A DNA stretch of 35,489 nt from Verrucomicrobiota bacterium (GCA_016235555.1 JACRKC010000102.1:1-35489); one strand, 5' to 3'. Shown: positions 7,221 to 15,356, counted from the stretch's first letter. The notes: a model not told the origin generated them from the sequence alone. Translations and numbers: made by a program.

Positions 7221-8135
7221 ATGAAAACCACACCGGAAGCGGAACGGGGAATATCGCGACGGAAGTTTGTGCGCGGGGCGGCGGGAGCGGTGAGTGCGGC
7301 GATGCTGGCCGGGGCGAGGGGAGTGGCGCAGGCGGCCGATGCGACCGCGGAACTTTATCGGGTGAAGAACGGACGGCTGCGGCACTCGGTGGCGCCGTGG
7401 TGTTTCCGGCCGATGACGTTTGAGGAGGTGTGCGTGCTCGCGAAGCGGCTGGGGCTCGAGTCGGTGGAGCTCACGACGCCTGCGAATTTTCCCATCCTGA
7501 AGAAGCACGGCCTCGTTTGCGCGATGACGAGCAGCCACGGGTTCACAAAGGGTTTTGCGCACGTCGAGGAGCACGACGAATGCGTGAAGGTGTTGCGCGA
7601 GCGCATCGACGCGGCGTCGGCGGCAGGTTTTCCGAATGTGATCACGTTTTCGGGCTTTCGCCGCGGGATCTCCGACGAAGCGGGGATGAAGAACATGGTC
7701 GACGGCTTGAAGAAGATCGCGGGTTACGCAGAGAGCAAAAAGGTGACGCTCTGCCTTGAGATGCTGAACTCGCGCGTCGCCGTGGAGATGAAGGGGCACC
7801 CTGACTATTTCTGCGACGACATCGAGCGCAGCGTGGAGGTGTGCCGGCGGGTGGCGTCGGAGAGGGTGAAAGTGCTCTTCGATATCTACCATGTGCAGAT
7901 CATGCACGGCGACGTGATCACGCGCATCAAGCAGCACAAGGACTGGATCGGGCATTACCACACGGCGGGCGTGCCGGGACGCAACGAGATCGATGCCACG
8001 CAAGAACTGAACTACGCGCCGATCATGCAGACGATCGCCGAGACGGGCTATCGCGGGTTTGTCGGGCAGGAATTTATCCCGCTGCGCGACAAGGCGACGT
8101 CGCTGAGCGAGGCGGTGCGGGTGTGTGATGTGTGA
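7221..8135 (+). CDS. Tat-exported hydroxypyruvate isomerase-like TIM-barrel protein
   Basis: A 304-residue protein of the AP-endonuclease-2/xylose-isomerase-like TIM-barrel superfamily, closest in motif to hydroxypyruvate isomerases. The metal-site motifs are in order: E in TLCLEMLNSR, D and H in KVLFDIYHVQIMHGD, H in IGHYHTAGVPGRNEID and the final E in GFVGQEFIP. The N-terminus carries a Tat signal (RR at 13-14, ISRRKFVRGAAGAVSAAM) with an Ala-x-Ala site near AQAAD, so it is predicted to act in the periplasm, unlike classical cytoplasmic Hyi. The ATG at 7221 is chosen for that signal; the frame starts earlier at 7161. The gene is alone on the plus strand, and its stop is only 5 bp from a REP. 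The substrate is unknown; a sugar or sugar-acid isomerase or epimerase is the best guess. Confidence 0.88.
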   Translation: MKTTPEAERGISRRKFVRGAAGAVSAAMLAGARGVAQAADATAELYRVKNGRLRHSVAPWCFRPMTFEEVCVLAKRLGLESVELTTPANFPILKKHGLVCAMTSSHGFTKGFAHVEEHDECVKVLRERIDAASAAGFPNVITFSGFRRGISDEAGMKNMVDGLKKIAGYAESKKVTLCLEMLNSRVAVEMKGHPDYFCDDIERSVEVCRRVASERVKVLFDIYHVQIMHGDVITRIKQHKDWIGHYHTAGVPGRNEIDATQELNYAPIMQTIAETGYRGFVGQEFIPLRDKATSLSEAVRVCDV

Positions 8136-8140
8136 GAGAG

Positions 8141-8202
8141 GTAGGTCGGGCTTTACGCCCGACGCGTCTTGAAAAAGGTGTCGGGCGTGAAGCCCGACCT
8201 AC
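8141..8202. repeat. REP pair (BIME-like) downstream of the RAYT gene
   Basis: GTAG-GTCGGGC-TTTAC-GCCCGAC on the plus strand and GTAG-GTCGGGC-TTCAC-GCCCGAC on the minus strand, separated by about 16 bp. The minus-strand GTAG contains the RAYT gene's own TAG stop codon (8199-8201). It is the same family as 142-187, 8719-8852 and 21597-21663. Confidence 0.9.
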
Positions 8203-8765
8203 TTCAGCCATTCGGGGAATGGTTTTGCTTCGTTGGTCAGGCCGCCGAACCATTCCCAGTCTTCGGGGGCGCAGTAATACCACGGCCAACGTTCACCTGC
8301 CGTGGTGAGGCCGGCTTGGTAAGGGTTGAGGAAGATGTAGAGGAAGGTGGGAAGTAGTTCGTCGGGCTCGCGCAGTCGGTGATCGTAGAAGTTGGGTTGC
8401 CAATGCAGGTCGTGTTGGCGGAGCGTCGGTGTCAGCGGGCCTTTGAAGAGGCGCATGGCGGCAGATAGATCGCCGGATGACCCAAGCGTGGCGAGTAGGT
8501 GAAAGTGATCGGGCATCAGCACGTAGGTGCGCAGGTGCCAGAGGCGGGCGGCTTCGAGCTCTTGGAGTTTCTCGCGAACAATCCCGGCGACGGGTGCCGA
8601 TGTGAGACCGGACGCCGGGCGGCGCAGGCAGCCGGTGACAAAGTTATCGGACCCAGTCTGCGAGAAGCGTCCCCGACGCAGAGCACCGTAGCCGCGAAGA
8701 ACGCGCGGCTCGGTTGTGGTAGGTCGGGGTTTATCCCCGACATCAGGCTCGTCGGATGGCGGCAT
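8199..8765 (-). CDS. REP-associated tyrosine transposase (RAYT, Y1/IS200-like)
   Basis: A 188-residue single-domain Y1 transposase of the RAYT type. The HUH metal motif is H87-F-H89 in YVLMPDHFHLLATL, followed by the RAYT-typical WQPNFYDHRLREPDEL and YIFLNPYQAGL blocks, with Y127 a candidate nucleophile. RAYTs recognise GTAG-headed REP hairpins, and such hairpins lie on both sides within 100 bp. Two oddities: the stop codon TAG is part of a REP, and with the only available ATG (8765) residues 9-16 are encoded by another REP (8719-8741), so the true N-terminus may differ; the core begins near RRGRFSQTGSDNFVTG. It is probably a single domesticated gene rather than an IS, since no IS200-type second gene or cargo is seen. 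Confidence 0.88.
   Translation of the reverse strand: MPPSDEPDVGDKPRPTTTEPRVLRGYGALRRGRFSQTGSDNFVTGCLRRPASGLTSAPVAGIVREKLQELEAARLWHLRTYVLMPDHFHLLATLGSSGDLSAAMRLFKGPLTPTLRQHDLHWQPNFYDHRLREPDELLPTFLYIFLNPYQAGLTTAGERWPWYYCAPEDWEWFGGLTNEAKPFPEWLK
8719..8741 (+). repeat. REP inside the 5' part of the RAYT frame
   Basis: GTAG-GTCGGGG-TTTAT-CCCCGAC. Compared with the common copy (GGGC-TTTAC-GCCC) the stem has a compensatory C-G to G-C swap, so pairing is kept. It lies within the annotated N-terminal codons of the RAYT. Confidence 0.85.
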
Positions 8766-8786
8766 GAGGTTGAGGGCGGAAAAATA

Positions 8787-8852
8787 CGTCGGGCGTAAAG
8801 CCCGACCTACGGGATGGCGGCTGGGCAGTGTCGGGCGTGAAGACCGACCTAC
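8787..8852 (-). repeat. Two tandem REPs between RAYT and the TonB receptor
   Basis: Two copies on the minus strand: GTAG-GTCGGGC-TTTAC-GCCCGAC (8787-8810) and GTAG-GTCGGTC-TTCAC-GCCCGAC (8830-8852). The second has a mismatch in the stem. Its GTAG supplies the TAG stop of the TonB-dependent receptor (8849-8851). Confidence 0.85.
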
Positions 8853-11695
8853 AGATCCACCGTGACGGTCGTGATGTATTGGCGGGGCTCGGTCTTGCGG
8901 GGCCAGGTGTAGCTGTTGCCCTGGTCGGAGTGGAGGCCGAGGACGTTGTTTACGTTGAGCTGCGCGGTCCAGTTGCGGTTCCAGAGTTTGCGACGGTAGC
9001 TCACGAAGGGGTTCACGAGTATGTAGCTGCTCGTCTTCGTCGCCGGGAGCACGACCACGCCGCCGGAAGAGAGCGCGGCGCGGGGTTTGCCCATCGCGTA
9101 GCGCGCGGAGGTGCCGAGGGCGAAACCCCGCAGCCGGCCTTCGGTGAAGGTGTAGCGGGTGGTGAGGTTGGCGGTCTCGCGGCGGACGGTGCGGACGGCA
9201 CCTTCGGTGTCGTCGATGAGCTGCTCGGTGATCGCCGTGGCGTTGTCGGGATCGAGGCCCTGGGCTTTGGCGGCGTCGCGAGCGAGCGCAAGGTAAGGTC
9301 GCACGAGCGGGAAGAAGCGGCCGTAGTTGGTCCAGTTGACCGAGTAGGTGGCCCGCACGGTCCAGCGGCGGTTGAGGTTGATCTGCGACTCGAACTCCCA
9401 GCCTTCGGATTCCTGATCGCGGTAATCGCCGGTGCCGAGCAGGCGCTGGTTGGCGGGGAGGAGGGCGTTGAGTTCCGTCTGCGCGGCCGCGCTGAGGCCG
9501 AGCGAGTTGTTTTCCGACGTCGTCTGGAAGCGGGTGATCGTGGCGTTGATACGGTTCTCAAGGAAATTGAACCGCAGACTCCACTCGTGGCCTTCGCCGG
9601 TGCGCGGGAGGCGCGGGCGGCCGGTGAGTTCGAAACTCACGCTATCCGTGAACAGCGCGGACTCGAAGTAGCCGCCACCGAGCGAGAGCCACGGCAGCAA
9701 ATGGAAGACGCCGCCATAGGTCTGGTTGGTGGCGTAGCGGCGGTTGAAGGGTTCGTAGGGGATGTTGTAGCCGCCGGGGTTGGCGATGATCTGGTTGGAG
9801 AGATCGACGAGAGCGGTCTCGCCGGTGGCGGCGATGGTGAGGGGGGCGCGGGCGCGGTTCTGGCGGAAATAGTCGCGGCTGATGCCGGTGCTGGTGCGGA
9901 GGCGTCCGCCGAAGAACGAGCCGATGGTGGTGAGGTTGCCGGAGCCGAGCGTCTGGTCGAAGCGCGTCTGTGAGGTGCCGGTGCGCCAGAAGCCGGTGAC
10001 GCCGGGGATGACCTTGAGGCGGAGTTGTTCGTCGCTGTTGCCGTCGGCCAGATAGTGGACGGGGTTGACGACGTTGTTGGCGAAGGTGGCTTGGGTGCCG
10101 GTGAGGCCGCGGCGCGTGATCTCCTCGCGGGTGAGGGCGTAGGCGAACGTGTCGAGGTAGTTTTTCTCGTGGCGGTAACTGGCGCCGGCGACGGCGCGGA
10201 AGGAGGAGTTCCAAAACGGGAGCTTGGTGTCGTAGACGGCGGAGGTGCGCCAGCCGAGGGCCTTGTTGCCGTCGTCAGTGAAGGTGGGGGCGTAGGCGAG
10301 GAACAGCTCTTCGAAGCGCGGGTTGGGGATCGTGGCGTTGGGAAGCGTCGGGTGCGGGAGCACGCGGTTGACGTCGATGAAGACGGCGCGGGAGTTCATG
10401 CCGAGCGCGCCGGCGGAGGAATAGGTCTGGAGGCGCGTGGTGTCGTCGACCTGGCCGTTGTGCGCGATGAGGAAGCGCCAGTGGTCGCCGAGCGAGTGCG
10501 AGAGCTCGATGTTGTAGGCGTGGAAGTCGGTGTCGTGACGGTTGTCGGGCCCGGACCAGTCCTCGCCGTCGGGGTAAACGCTGTAGGGAATCGTGGTGAG
10601 CGGGTAGCGGACGGGGTTTTGCGGGTCGGTGCCGGTGGCGACGGTGGCGCCGGTGAGGACGGCGGAGTTGCGAAACGTCGTCGTGGCGGTGGAGCGCATG
10701 TCGTGGAGCGTGCCGCCCAGGTCGAGGTAGACGTGCGCGTTGCCGGTGGCGGAGGCGATCTGGCGCATGCCGACGCCGTTGACCTGCGTGCCGGCGAGGT
10801 TGGGGTTGGTGTCGAGGGCGTTGGTGCCGGTGCCGCGGATGTAGGCCTTGATGCCGTCGTTGAGGTGGAGGACGCCCTGGTTGTTGCGCTGGTGTCCGCC
10901 CTCGTAGTTGAGGTCGAGCCGCGTGCGGCGGTCCTTGAAGATGTCCCAACGCAACGCGGCGGCCCAGCCGCGATAGTCCTTTTCGGTGCGCTGGCGGAAT
11001 TGCTCGACCTCGGAGTTGAGGGCGTTGACGCGGAGGCCGAGGCGCGGGAGCAGCGGCTGGTTGACGTCGACGGAGTAGCGCTGCGTGCCGAACGAATCCA
11101 TGCGCACCTGCGCCGAGGCGGCGCGGCGGAACGTAGCGCGCTTGGTGGAGACGTTGATGATGCCGGTGGGATCGACGTCGCCGTAGGCGAGGCCGCCGGG
11201 GCCGCGGGCGAATTCGATGCGCTCGGTGTTGTAGGTGTCGGCGGGGAGGAACCACGGGAAGCCGTCGCGCAGCTGCCGGATCGACGGAATGCCGCGGAAG
11301 CTGATCTGGTTGCCGGAACGCGAGCCGACGGGGGCGCCGACGGTGCCGGTGTCGTTGTAGATGTTCTCCGCGCCGACGGCGAACTCCACGGCGCCGAAGA
11401 AATCGTTGATCGCGAGATCGCTCAGGAGGTCGGCGGTGAAGACGGAGATGGAGTTGGGGAGGTTGGCGAGTTTCTCGTTGGTGCGCGTGCCGGCGAGGGC
11501 GGAGGAGGCGGCGTAGCCCTGGTCGTCGCCGGAATTGACCTCGAACGGGGAGAGGACGACGGCCTCCTCTTTCGTGGCGGAGGTGTTGGCCGCGGCGGAG
11601 GAAGAGGCCGCGGGCGTGCTGGCGGTTTGGGCGAAGGCGGGAGCGGCCAGCTGGGCAAGCGAAAGCGCGAGGATCCGGACAGGCAGGGTTTTCAT
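8849..11695 (-). CDS. TonB-dependent receptor (948 aa)
   Basis: Outer-membrane TonB-dependent transporter. A signal peptide (MKTLPVRILALSLAQLAAPAFAQ) is followed by a low-complexity Ala/Ser/Thr linker and the TonB-box-like EAVVLSPFEV (about 45-54). The plug domain (LANLPNSISVFTADLL, ISFRGIPSIRQLRDGFPW, RIEFARGPGGLAYGDVDPTG) leads into a long beta-barrel ending YITTVTVDL. The plug resembles siderophore-receptor-type plugs, but many Opitutaceae receptors share this architecture and the ligand cannot be inferred. The ThuA-domain gene lies 395 bp upstream on the same strand. The leader before ATG is C-rich (CCCCCAAAACACCCATG), with no Shine-Dalgarno. The stop codon lies inside a REP, so the C-terminal codon may have been changed by repeat insertion. 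Confidence 0.93.
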   Translation of the reverse strand: MKTLPVRILALSLAQLAAPAFAQTASTPAASSSAAANTSATKEEAVVLSPFEVNSGDDQGYAASSALAGTRTNEKLANLPNSISVFTADLLSDLAINDFFGAVEFAVGAENIYNDTGTVGAPVGSRSGNQISFRGIPSIRQLRDGFPWFLPADTYNTERIEFARGPGGLAYGDVDPTGIINVSTKRATFRRAASAQVRMDSFGTQRYSVDVNQPLLPRLGLRVNALNSEVEQFRQRTEKDYRGWAAALRWDIFKDRRTRLDLNYEGGHQRNNQGVLHLNDGIKAYIRGTGTNALDTNPNLAGTQVNGVGMRQIASATGNAHVYLDLGGTLHDMRSTATTTFRNSAVLTGATVATGTDPQNPVRYPLTTIPYSVYPDGEDWSGPDNRHDTDFHAYNIELSHSLGDHWRFLIAHNGQVDDTTRLQTYSSAGALGMNSRAVFIDVNRVLPHPTLPNATIPNPRFEELFLAYAPTFTDDGNKALGWRTSAVYDTKLPFWNSSFRAVAGASYRHEKNYLDTFAYALTREEITRRGLTGTQATFANNVVNPVHYLADGNSDEQLRLKVIPGVTGFWRTGTSQTRFDQTLGSGNLTTIGSFFGGRLRTSTGISRDYFRQNRARAPLTIAATGETALVDLSNQIIANPGGYNIPYEPFNRRYATNQTYGGVFHLLPWLSLGGGYFESALFTDSVSFELTGRPRLPRTGEGHEWSLRFNFLENRINATITRFQTTSENNSLGLSAAAQTELNALLPANQRLLGTGDYRDQESEGWEFESQINLNRRWTVRATYSVNWTNYGRFFPLVRPYLALARDAAKAQGLDPDNATAITEQLIDDTEGAVRTVRRETANLTTRYTFTEGRLRGFALGTSARYAMGKPRAALSSGGVVVLPATKTSSYILVNPFVSYRRKLWNRNWTAQLNVNNVLGLHSDQGNSYTWPRKTEPRQYITTVTVDL

Positions 11696-11882
11696 GGGTG
11701 TTTTGGGGGAACGCGACGGTCAGGGCCGCGGGGGCGGTCGAGAAGTGAGGAGACGCCGCCCGGGGGTAAAGGCGAAAGGCGGGTGGCGCCGCGCGTGGTG
11801 CGCAGGCGGATGGCGGCTATGCTCAGGGCGGGTGCCGGGACGCGGTCGCGGGAAACTGAACCTGGAAAGCGCTGTTGGAACT

Positions 11883-12013
11883 AACCGCAAAGAGCGCAAA
11901 GGGCTCAAAGAGAGACTCACCGGTTTTTCTGAGCGGGCGGGAGATCTTCACCTCGTGGGTTAATGCGCATGAAGAGCAGCAAATGAGTTTTTCTCTCTGC
12001 GCTCTCTGCGGTT
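11883..12013. repeat. 131-bp element with AACCGCAAAGAGCGCAAAG ends
   Basis: Left end AACCGCAAAGAGCGCAAAG...AGAGACTC and right end GAGTTTTTCTCTCTGCGCTCTCTGCGGTT form imperfect terminal inverted repeats of about 30 bp around a roughly 70-bp AT-richer centre. It lies in the 395-bp gap 11696-12090. Apart from this and the hairpins at 12036-12085 I see no gene there. The end sequence resembles a repeat I have seen in other Verrucomicrobiota. Confidence 0.75.
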
Positions 12014-12035
12014 CAACTGCGGGATTTAGGCTGAA

Positions 12036-12085
12036 ACGAGGCGGGACGCCTCGTCCACGACAGGCCGCGCACGGAGTGCGCGGCC
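12036..12085. repeat. Two adjacent small hairpins (GGGAC and CGGAG loops)
   Basis: ACGAGGC-GGGAC-GCCTCGT (12036-12054), then CCACGACAG, then GGCCGCGCA-CGGAG-TGCGCGGCC (12063-12085). The first hairpin and its CCACGAC tail recur at 16817-16842 and, with a changed outer base pair, at 26219-26243. They sit immediately downstream of the ThuA-domain stop and may serve as its 3' end. Confidence 0.7.
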
Positions 12086-12090
12086 CACCT

Positions 12091-13140
12091 TCATTTCTTT
12101 GCCGGCGCGGGCGGCGGTGTGCCGGGGCGAAGTTCGCGACCGAGGGCGTGATCGTCGGGCGTGATCCCGCGGCGGTAGCCTTTGAAGGCGTAGGGCGCGG
12201 GATGAAACGGATCGACGTAGCGGACATCGGTGGCGGCGGGGATTTCGAGCGCGAAGCCCCAGAGCACGGCGTTGACGACCAGGCGGCGCAGGCCCTCGTT
12301 TTCGAGATCGGTGGCGGCGCCCATCGTGGTGCAGAAGACGCGGTTCGTGGTGCCGTTGGGGTTTTTGTTCAGGCGCGTCCACGCGATGGGCATGGCGGGG
12401 TCGTTGATCGGCTGCTCCAGTTTGTCGGCGTGGCGTTTCTTCAGGTAGGTGTCGGGCTCGTCGGTGGGCTTCATGCCCTTGAGGACGTAGCCGCGTGCGA
12501 GAATCTTCGCGTCGGCGACGGGGTGCGTCTCGTAGACGCCGGAGTCGCCGAAGAGATCGCGCACGCCGCGGAGGAGTGGATCGGATTCGGCGCCGGGCTC
12601 GATGACGCCCCGCGTGGCGCCTTTGCGATTCGGGCCCCAGTGGCTGACCCAGTTTTCGCCGAGGACATTCCGGCCGAAATCGTTGAAGGCGGCGAACGCG
12701 GTCGGGTGGCCGGGTGGAAAACGAAACGCGTGCGTGCTTGTGCGCAGCGCGACGAGGGGCACGCCGCGGGCGACGGCGGCGGCGAAGTGGCGCATGGCAT
12801 CGTCGGGCCACTGGCGGAAGCGGAGCGCCATCACGATGCCATCGGCGCGATCGAGGGCCTCGGCGTCGCCGAGGGATTTGTTGTTGTCGGGATTGATCGT
12901 GCCGTCGGGATCGAGGGCGAAGAGCACGGTGCAGCGGAAGCCGTGGCGCTGGCTGAGAATCTTCGCGAGCATCGGGAGCCCCTCCTCGCCGCGGTATTCC
13001 TCGTCGCCGGTGAGGAAGACGAGGTGCTTGCCGGCGCCGGGGAGGTTCGGGGCGGGCGGGTAGGTGATGGAGCTGGCGGCGGCCGCGGCGAGCGGCAGGG
13101 CGAGGGCCAGAGTGAGGGAGGCGAAGTGCGGATGGGGCAT
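12091..13140 (-). CDS. ThuA-like domain secreted protein
   Basis: A 349-residue protein with a Sec signal peptide (MPHPHFASLTLALALPLAAAA), then a ThuA-like, class I glutamine-amidotransferase-type fold: HLVFLTGDEEYRGEEGLPML, the ADGIVMALRFRQWPDD block, VPLVALRTSTHAF, and the C-terminal RVFCTTMGAATDLENEGLRR. ThuA-domain proteins are linked to trehalose or other sugar utilisation in rhizobia and are abundant as secreted proteins in Planctomycetota and Verrucomicrobiota, where their activity is uncertain. ATG 13140 is chosen for the signal peptide and C-rich leader; the open frame continues upstream to 13359 over the toxin gene. Downstream are two hairpins, then the TonB receptor. Confidence 0.88.
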   Translation of the reverse strand: MPHPHFASLTLALALPLAAAAASSITYPPAPNLPGAGKHLVFLTGDEEYRGEEGLPMLAKILSQRHGFRCTVLFALDPDGTINPDNNKSLGDAEALDRADGIVMALRFRQWPDDAMRHFAAAVARGVPLVALRTSTHAFRFPPGHPTAFAAFNDFGRNVLGENWVSHWGPNRKGATRGVIEPGAESDPLLRGVRDLFGDSGVYETHPVADAKILARGYVLKGMKPTDEPDTYLKKRHADKLEQPINDPAMPIAWTRLNKNPNGTTNRVFCTTMGAATDLENEGLRRLVVNAVLWGFALEIPAATDVRYVDPFHPAPYAFKGYRRGITPDDHALGRELRPGTPPPAPAKK

Positions 13141-13253
13141 GTGCGTGGGGTGGAAAGATGGAGAGACGGAGAGAGGGGGAGACTCAGGCTGCTTGTCGTG
13201 GCCAATGGTCGTGTGTGGAGCGCTCAGCCCATCTGCGCGCGGATGAAGGTGGA

Positions 13254-13520
13254 TTAGTCGTAAACCGTCGAACGGTGTCCGACTTTGACCACGAGCACGT
13301 GCAAACGATCGCGCTCGATGCTCACGATAATGCGGTAGTCGCCCACGCGATAACGCCAATAGCCGTGCTGTTGGCCGCGCAACGGTTTCCCGAAACGGGT
13401 CGGGTCTTCCGCCTGTGCAATGCGCTCGTCGAGATAGCGCACGATCTGCGCCCGGGCCTGCCGATCCAGCTTCCGCAGCGCGTCGCAGGCGGTGTCGGAA
13501 AAACTATAGGCCCAGCGCAC
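13254..13520 (-). CDS. relE: RelE/ParE family toxin
   Basis: An 88-residue RelE-like protein. Family features are the N-terminal YSFSDTACDALRKLD, the central GKPLRGQQHGYWRYRVGDYRI and the C-terminal VLVVKVGHRSTVYD with the terminal Arg/Tyr region typical of RelE ribosome-dependent mRNA interferases. It starts with GTG at 13520 and overlaps the antitoxin's 3' end by 17 bp in a different frame, which implies coupled translation, antitoxin first. It sits between a DUF1501 gene and the ThuA-domain gene on the same strand. Whether it is active, and whether it targets translation or gyrase (ParE), cannot be told. Confidence 0.87.
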   Translation of the reverse strand: MRWAYSFSDTACDALRKLDRQARAQIVRYLDERIAQAEDPTRFGKPLRGQQHGYWRYRVGDYRIIVSIERDRLHVLVVKVGHRSTVYD

Positions 13521-13722
13521 GTTTCACGTCGGCGGAGGAGTGAACGCGCTCCTCGCCGCGCGCGATCCGCGCCATCACTGCGTCGGCCTCGCGGGCGTCC
13601 TCGGCGTCCTGCAGCAAATCGACCACGGCTTCCTGCGCGAGCGCGGTCTTCGTGCGACCGCGTTTCTTTGCTTCGCGGGCGAGCTTGCGCTCAAGCGACG
13701 GCGGCAGGCGGAGTGTGACCAT
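13504..13722 (-). CDS. relB: RelB-type ribbon-helix-helix antitoxin
   Basis: A 72-residue partner of the downstream RelE. A ribbon-helix-helix N-terminus (MVTLRLPPSLERKLAREAKK, with RTKTALAQEAV) should bind operator DNA, and the C-terminal part with SSADVKRALGL resembles the toxin-binding tail of RelB/DUF6290-type antitoxins. It ends inside the toxin gene. Autoregulation by the complex is known for the family; no operator palindrome is obvious in the 42-bp gap to the DUF1501 stop upstream. Confidence 0.85.
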   Translation of the reverse strand: MVTLRLPPSLERKLAREAKKRGRTKTALAQEAVVDLLQDAEDAREADAVMARIARGEERVHSSADVKRALGL

Positions 13723-13764
13723 GACGGGAGCGTGGGAGAGTTCAGCAGAAGGGCAAGCGTCTGC

Positions 13765-15231
13765 TCAGGCGATCAGTTCCTTGATCACCTGGCCGCCGAA
13801 TTGGCTGAGTTGCTTGAAGCGGCCGCCGTGAAAGTAGGTGAGCTTGTTGTCGTCGAGGCCGAGGAGGCGCAGGAGCGTCACGTGCACGTCGCGCACGTGG
13901 TGCACGCAGTCGACGGCTTTGTCGCCGAGGTCGTCGGTGGCGCCGATGGTGTGGCCGGCGCGCACGCCGCCGCCGGCGAACCAGATGGTCATGGCGTGCG
14001 GGTTGTGGTCGCGGCCGTAGGCGGTGCCGCCGCGCACGCCGTTGTCGGGGCTGCGGCCGAATTCGCCGCACCAGACCACCAGTGTGCTATCGAGGAGGCC
14101 GCGTTGCTTGAGGTCGGCGATGAGCGCGGCGATGGGGCGGTCGACGGCGCGGACGAGGTTGCCGTGGGCGCGGGCGATGTAGTCGTGCGAATCCCAGGTG
14201 CCGGCGTAGAGCTGCACGAAGCGCACGCCCTGCTCGACGAGGCGGCGGGCGAGCAGGCATTTGCGGCCGAACGCGTCGGTGGGCCCGGCGCCGATGCCGT
14301 AGCTTTCCATGAGCCGTGGATTTTCGCGCGTGAGATCGAGGAGGCCGGGGACTTCGGTCTGCATGCGGTAGGCGAGCTCGTAGGCGTCCATGCGTGCGGC
14401 GAGTTCGGTGTGCTGCGGATGGGCGGTGCGGTGGGCGGAGTTGAGCTCGGCGAGGAGATCGAGGTTGGCGCGCTGGTGTTCGCGCGTGATGCCGGCAGGC
14501 GGGGTGAGGTCGAGGATGGGCGAGCCCTTGGCGCGGAGCGGCGTGCCCTGAAAATCGGCGGGCAGGAAGGCGTTGCCCCAGTTGGCGGCGCCGCCCTGCG
14601 GGAACGACACCTCGGGCAGCACGACGAAGCCGGGAAGATTCTGGTTGGAGGTGCCGAGTCCGTAGGTGACCCACGAGCCGATGGCCGGATCGCCGCCGAA
14701 GCGGTTGCCGGTGTTCATCTGATACATCGCGGTGGGGTGGTTGACGGAGTCGACCTGGCAGCCGCGGTAGAAACAGAGATCGTCGGCGACGCGGGCGAGA
14801 TGCTCCCAGTTCGTGGCCAGGTCGGCGCCGCTCTGGCCGCATTTGTGGAACTGGAACGGGCTCTCGACGTAGTAGCGTTTGCCGCTCTCCATCGCGGACT
14901 TCATTTTGCCCTCGCGGGTGAATTCCTTGAGATGCAGCCGCGTGAGCATCGGCTTGGGGTCGAACGTATCGATGTGCGACGGGCCGCCCTCCATCATGAG
15001 GAAAATGCAGCTCTTCGCCTTGGCGGGGACGTGGCCGGGCTTGGGCGCGAGGGGACTGGACGGAGGCAGGGTCTGGGGGCTGGGATTCGGGGTCTGGGCG
15101 GCGAGGTCGCGGGCGAGGAGCGAGGTGAAGGCGATGCTGCCGACGCTGGCGCCGAGGGAGAAAAGAAAATCGCGGCGCGTGGGGGCGTGGAGGGCGCGGG
15201 CGCCGGCACAGGGAAAATAGGGCGAACTCAT
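13765..15231 (-). CDS. DUF1501 Tat-exported protein (module 2)
   Basis: A 488-residue paralogue of the DUF1501 protein at 5181-6659. A twin-arginine signal (TRRDFLFSLGASVGSIAFTS, RR at 19-20) precedes FLMMEGGPSHIDTFDPKPML, HPTAMYQMNTGN, GIGAGPTDAFGRKCLLARR, STLVVWCGEFGRSPDN and KLTYFHGGRFKQLSQFGGQ. It is the last gene of a minus-strand unit after the PSCyt protein and a sulfatase, 159 bp beyond the sulfatase stop; that spacer holds the inverted repeat at 15288-15356. ATG 15231 gives the Tat signal a normal position; the frame is open to 15342. Confidence 0.91.
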   Translation of the reverse strand: MSSPYFPCAGARALHAPTRRDFLFSLGASVGSIAFTSLLARDLAAQTPNPSPQTLPPSSPLAPKPGHVPAKAKSCIFLMMEGGPSHIDTFDPKPMLTRLHLKEFTREGKMKSAMESGKRYYVESPFQFHKCGQSGADLATNWEHLARVADDLCFYRGCQVDSVNHPTAMYQMNTGNRFGGDPAIGSWVTYGLGTSNQNLPGFVVLPEVSFPQGGAANWGNAFLPADFQGTPLRAKGSPILDLTPPAGITREHQRANLDLLAELNSAHRTAHPQHTELAARMDAYELAYRMQTEVPGLLDLTRENPRLMESYGIGAGPTDAFGRKCLLARRLVEQGVRFVQLYAGTWDSHDYIARAHGNLVRAVDRPIAALIADLKQRGLLDSTLVVWCGEFGRSPDNGVRGGTAYGRDHNPHAMTIWFAGGGVRAGHTIGATDDLGDKAVDCVHHVRDVHVTLLRLLGLDDNKLTYFHGGRFKQLSQFGGQVIKELIA

Positions 15232-15287
15232 GTGGCGGATGCCTGCGGCAGGGTGGAAATCGGAAGGGGAGGCAGGAAAATTTTTGG

Positions 15288-15356
15288 GCAGGAAGATTTT
15301 CGGAGGAGTGGGTCGAGAGGTTTGAGGAATGTTTCGACCCAAGAATCTTCCTGCCT
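15288..15356. repeat. Inverted repeat in the sulfatase-DUF1501 spacer
   Basis: Outer arms GGCAGGAAGATT (15288-15299) and AATCTTCCTGCC (15345-15356) are exact complements. A second nested pair, GGGTCGA/TCGACCC, lies inside. It resembles the nested palindromes elsewhere. As an intercistronic hairpin it could attenuate transcription or set differential mRNA stability between the two genes. Confidence 0.7.

Noticed and set aside
8199-8765. Complete IS200/IS605 insertion sequence
   Set aside because: No tnpB/iscB accessory gene and no subterminal IS hairpin pair; surrounding hairpins are REPs that also occur without the gene, fitting a RAYT.
10025-11884. 619-aa plus-strand open frame
   Set aside because: Antisense to the TonB receptor at 8849-11695; no recognisable motif.
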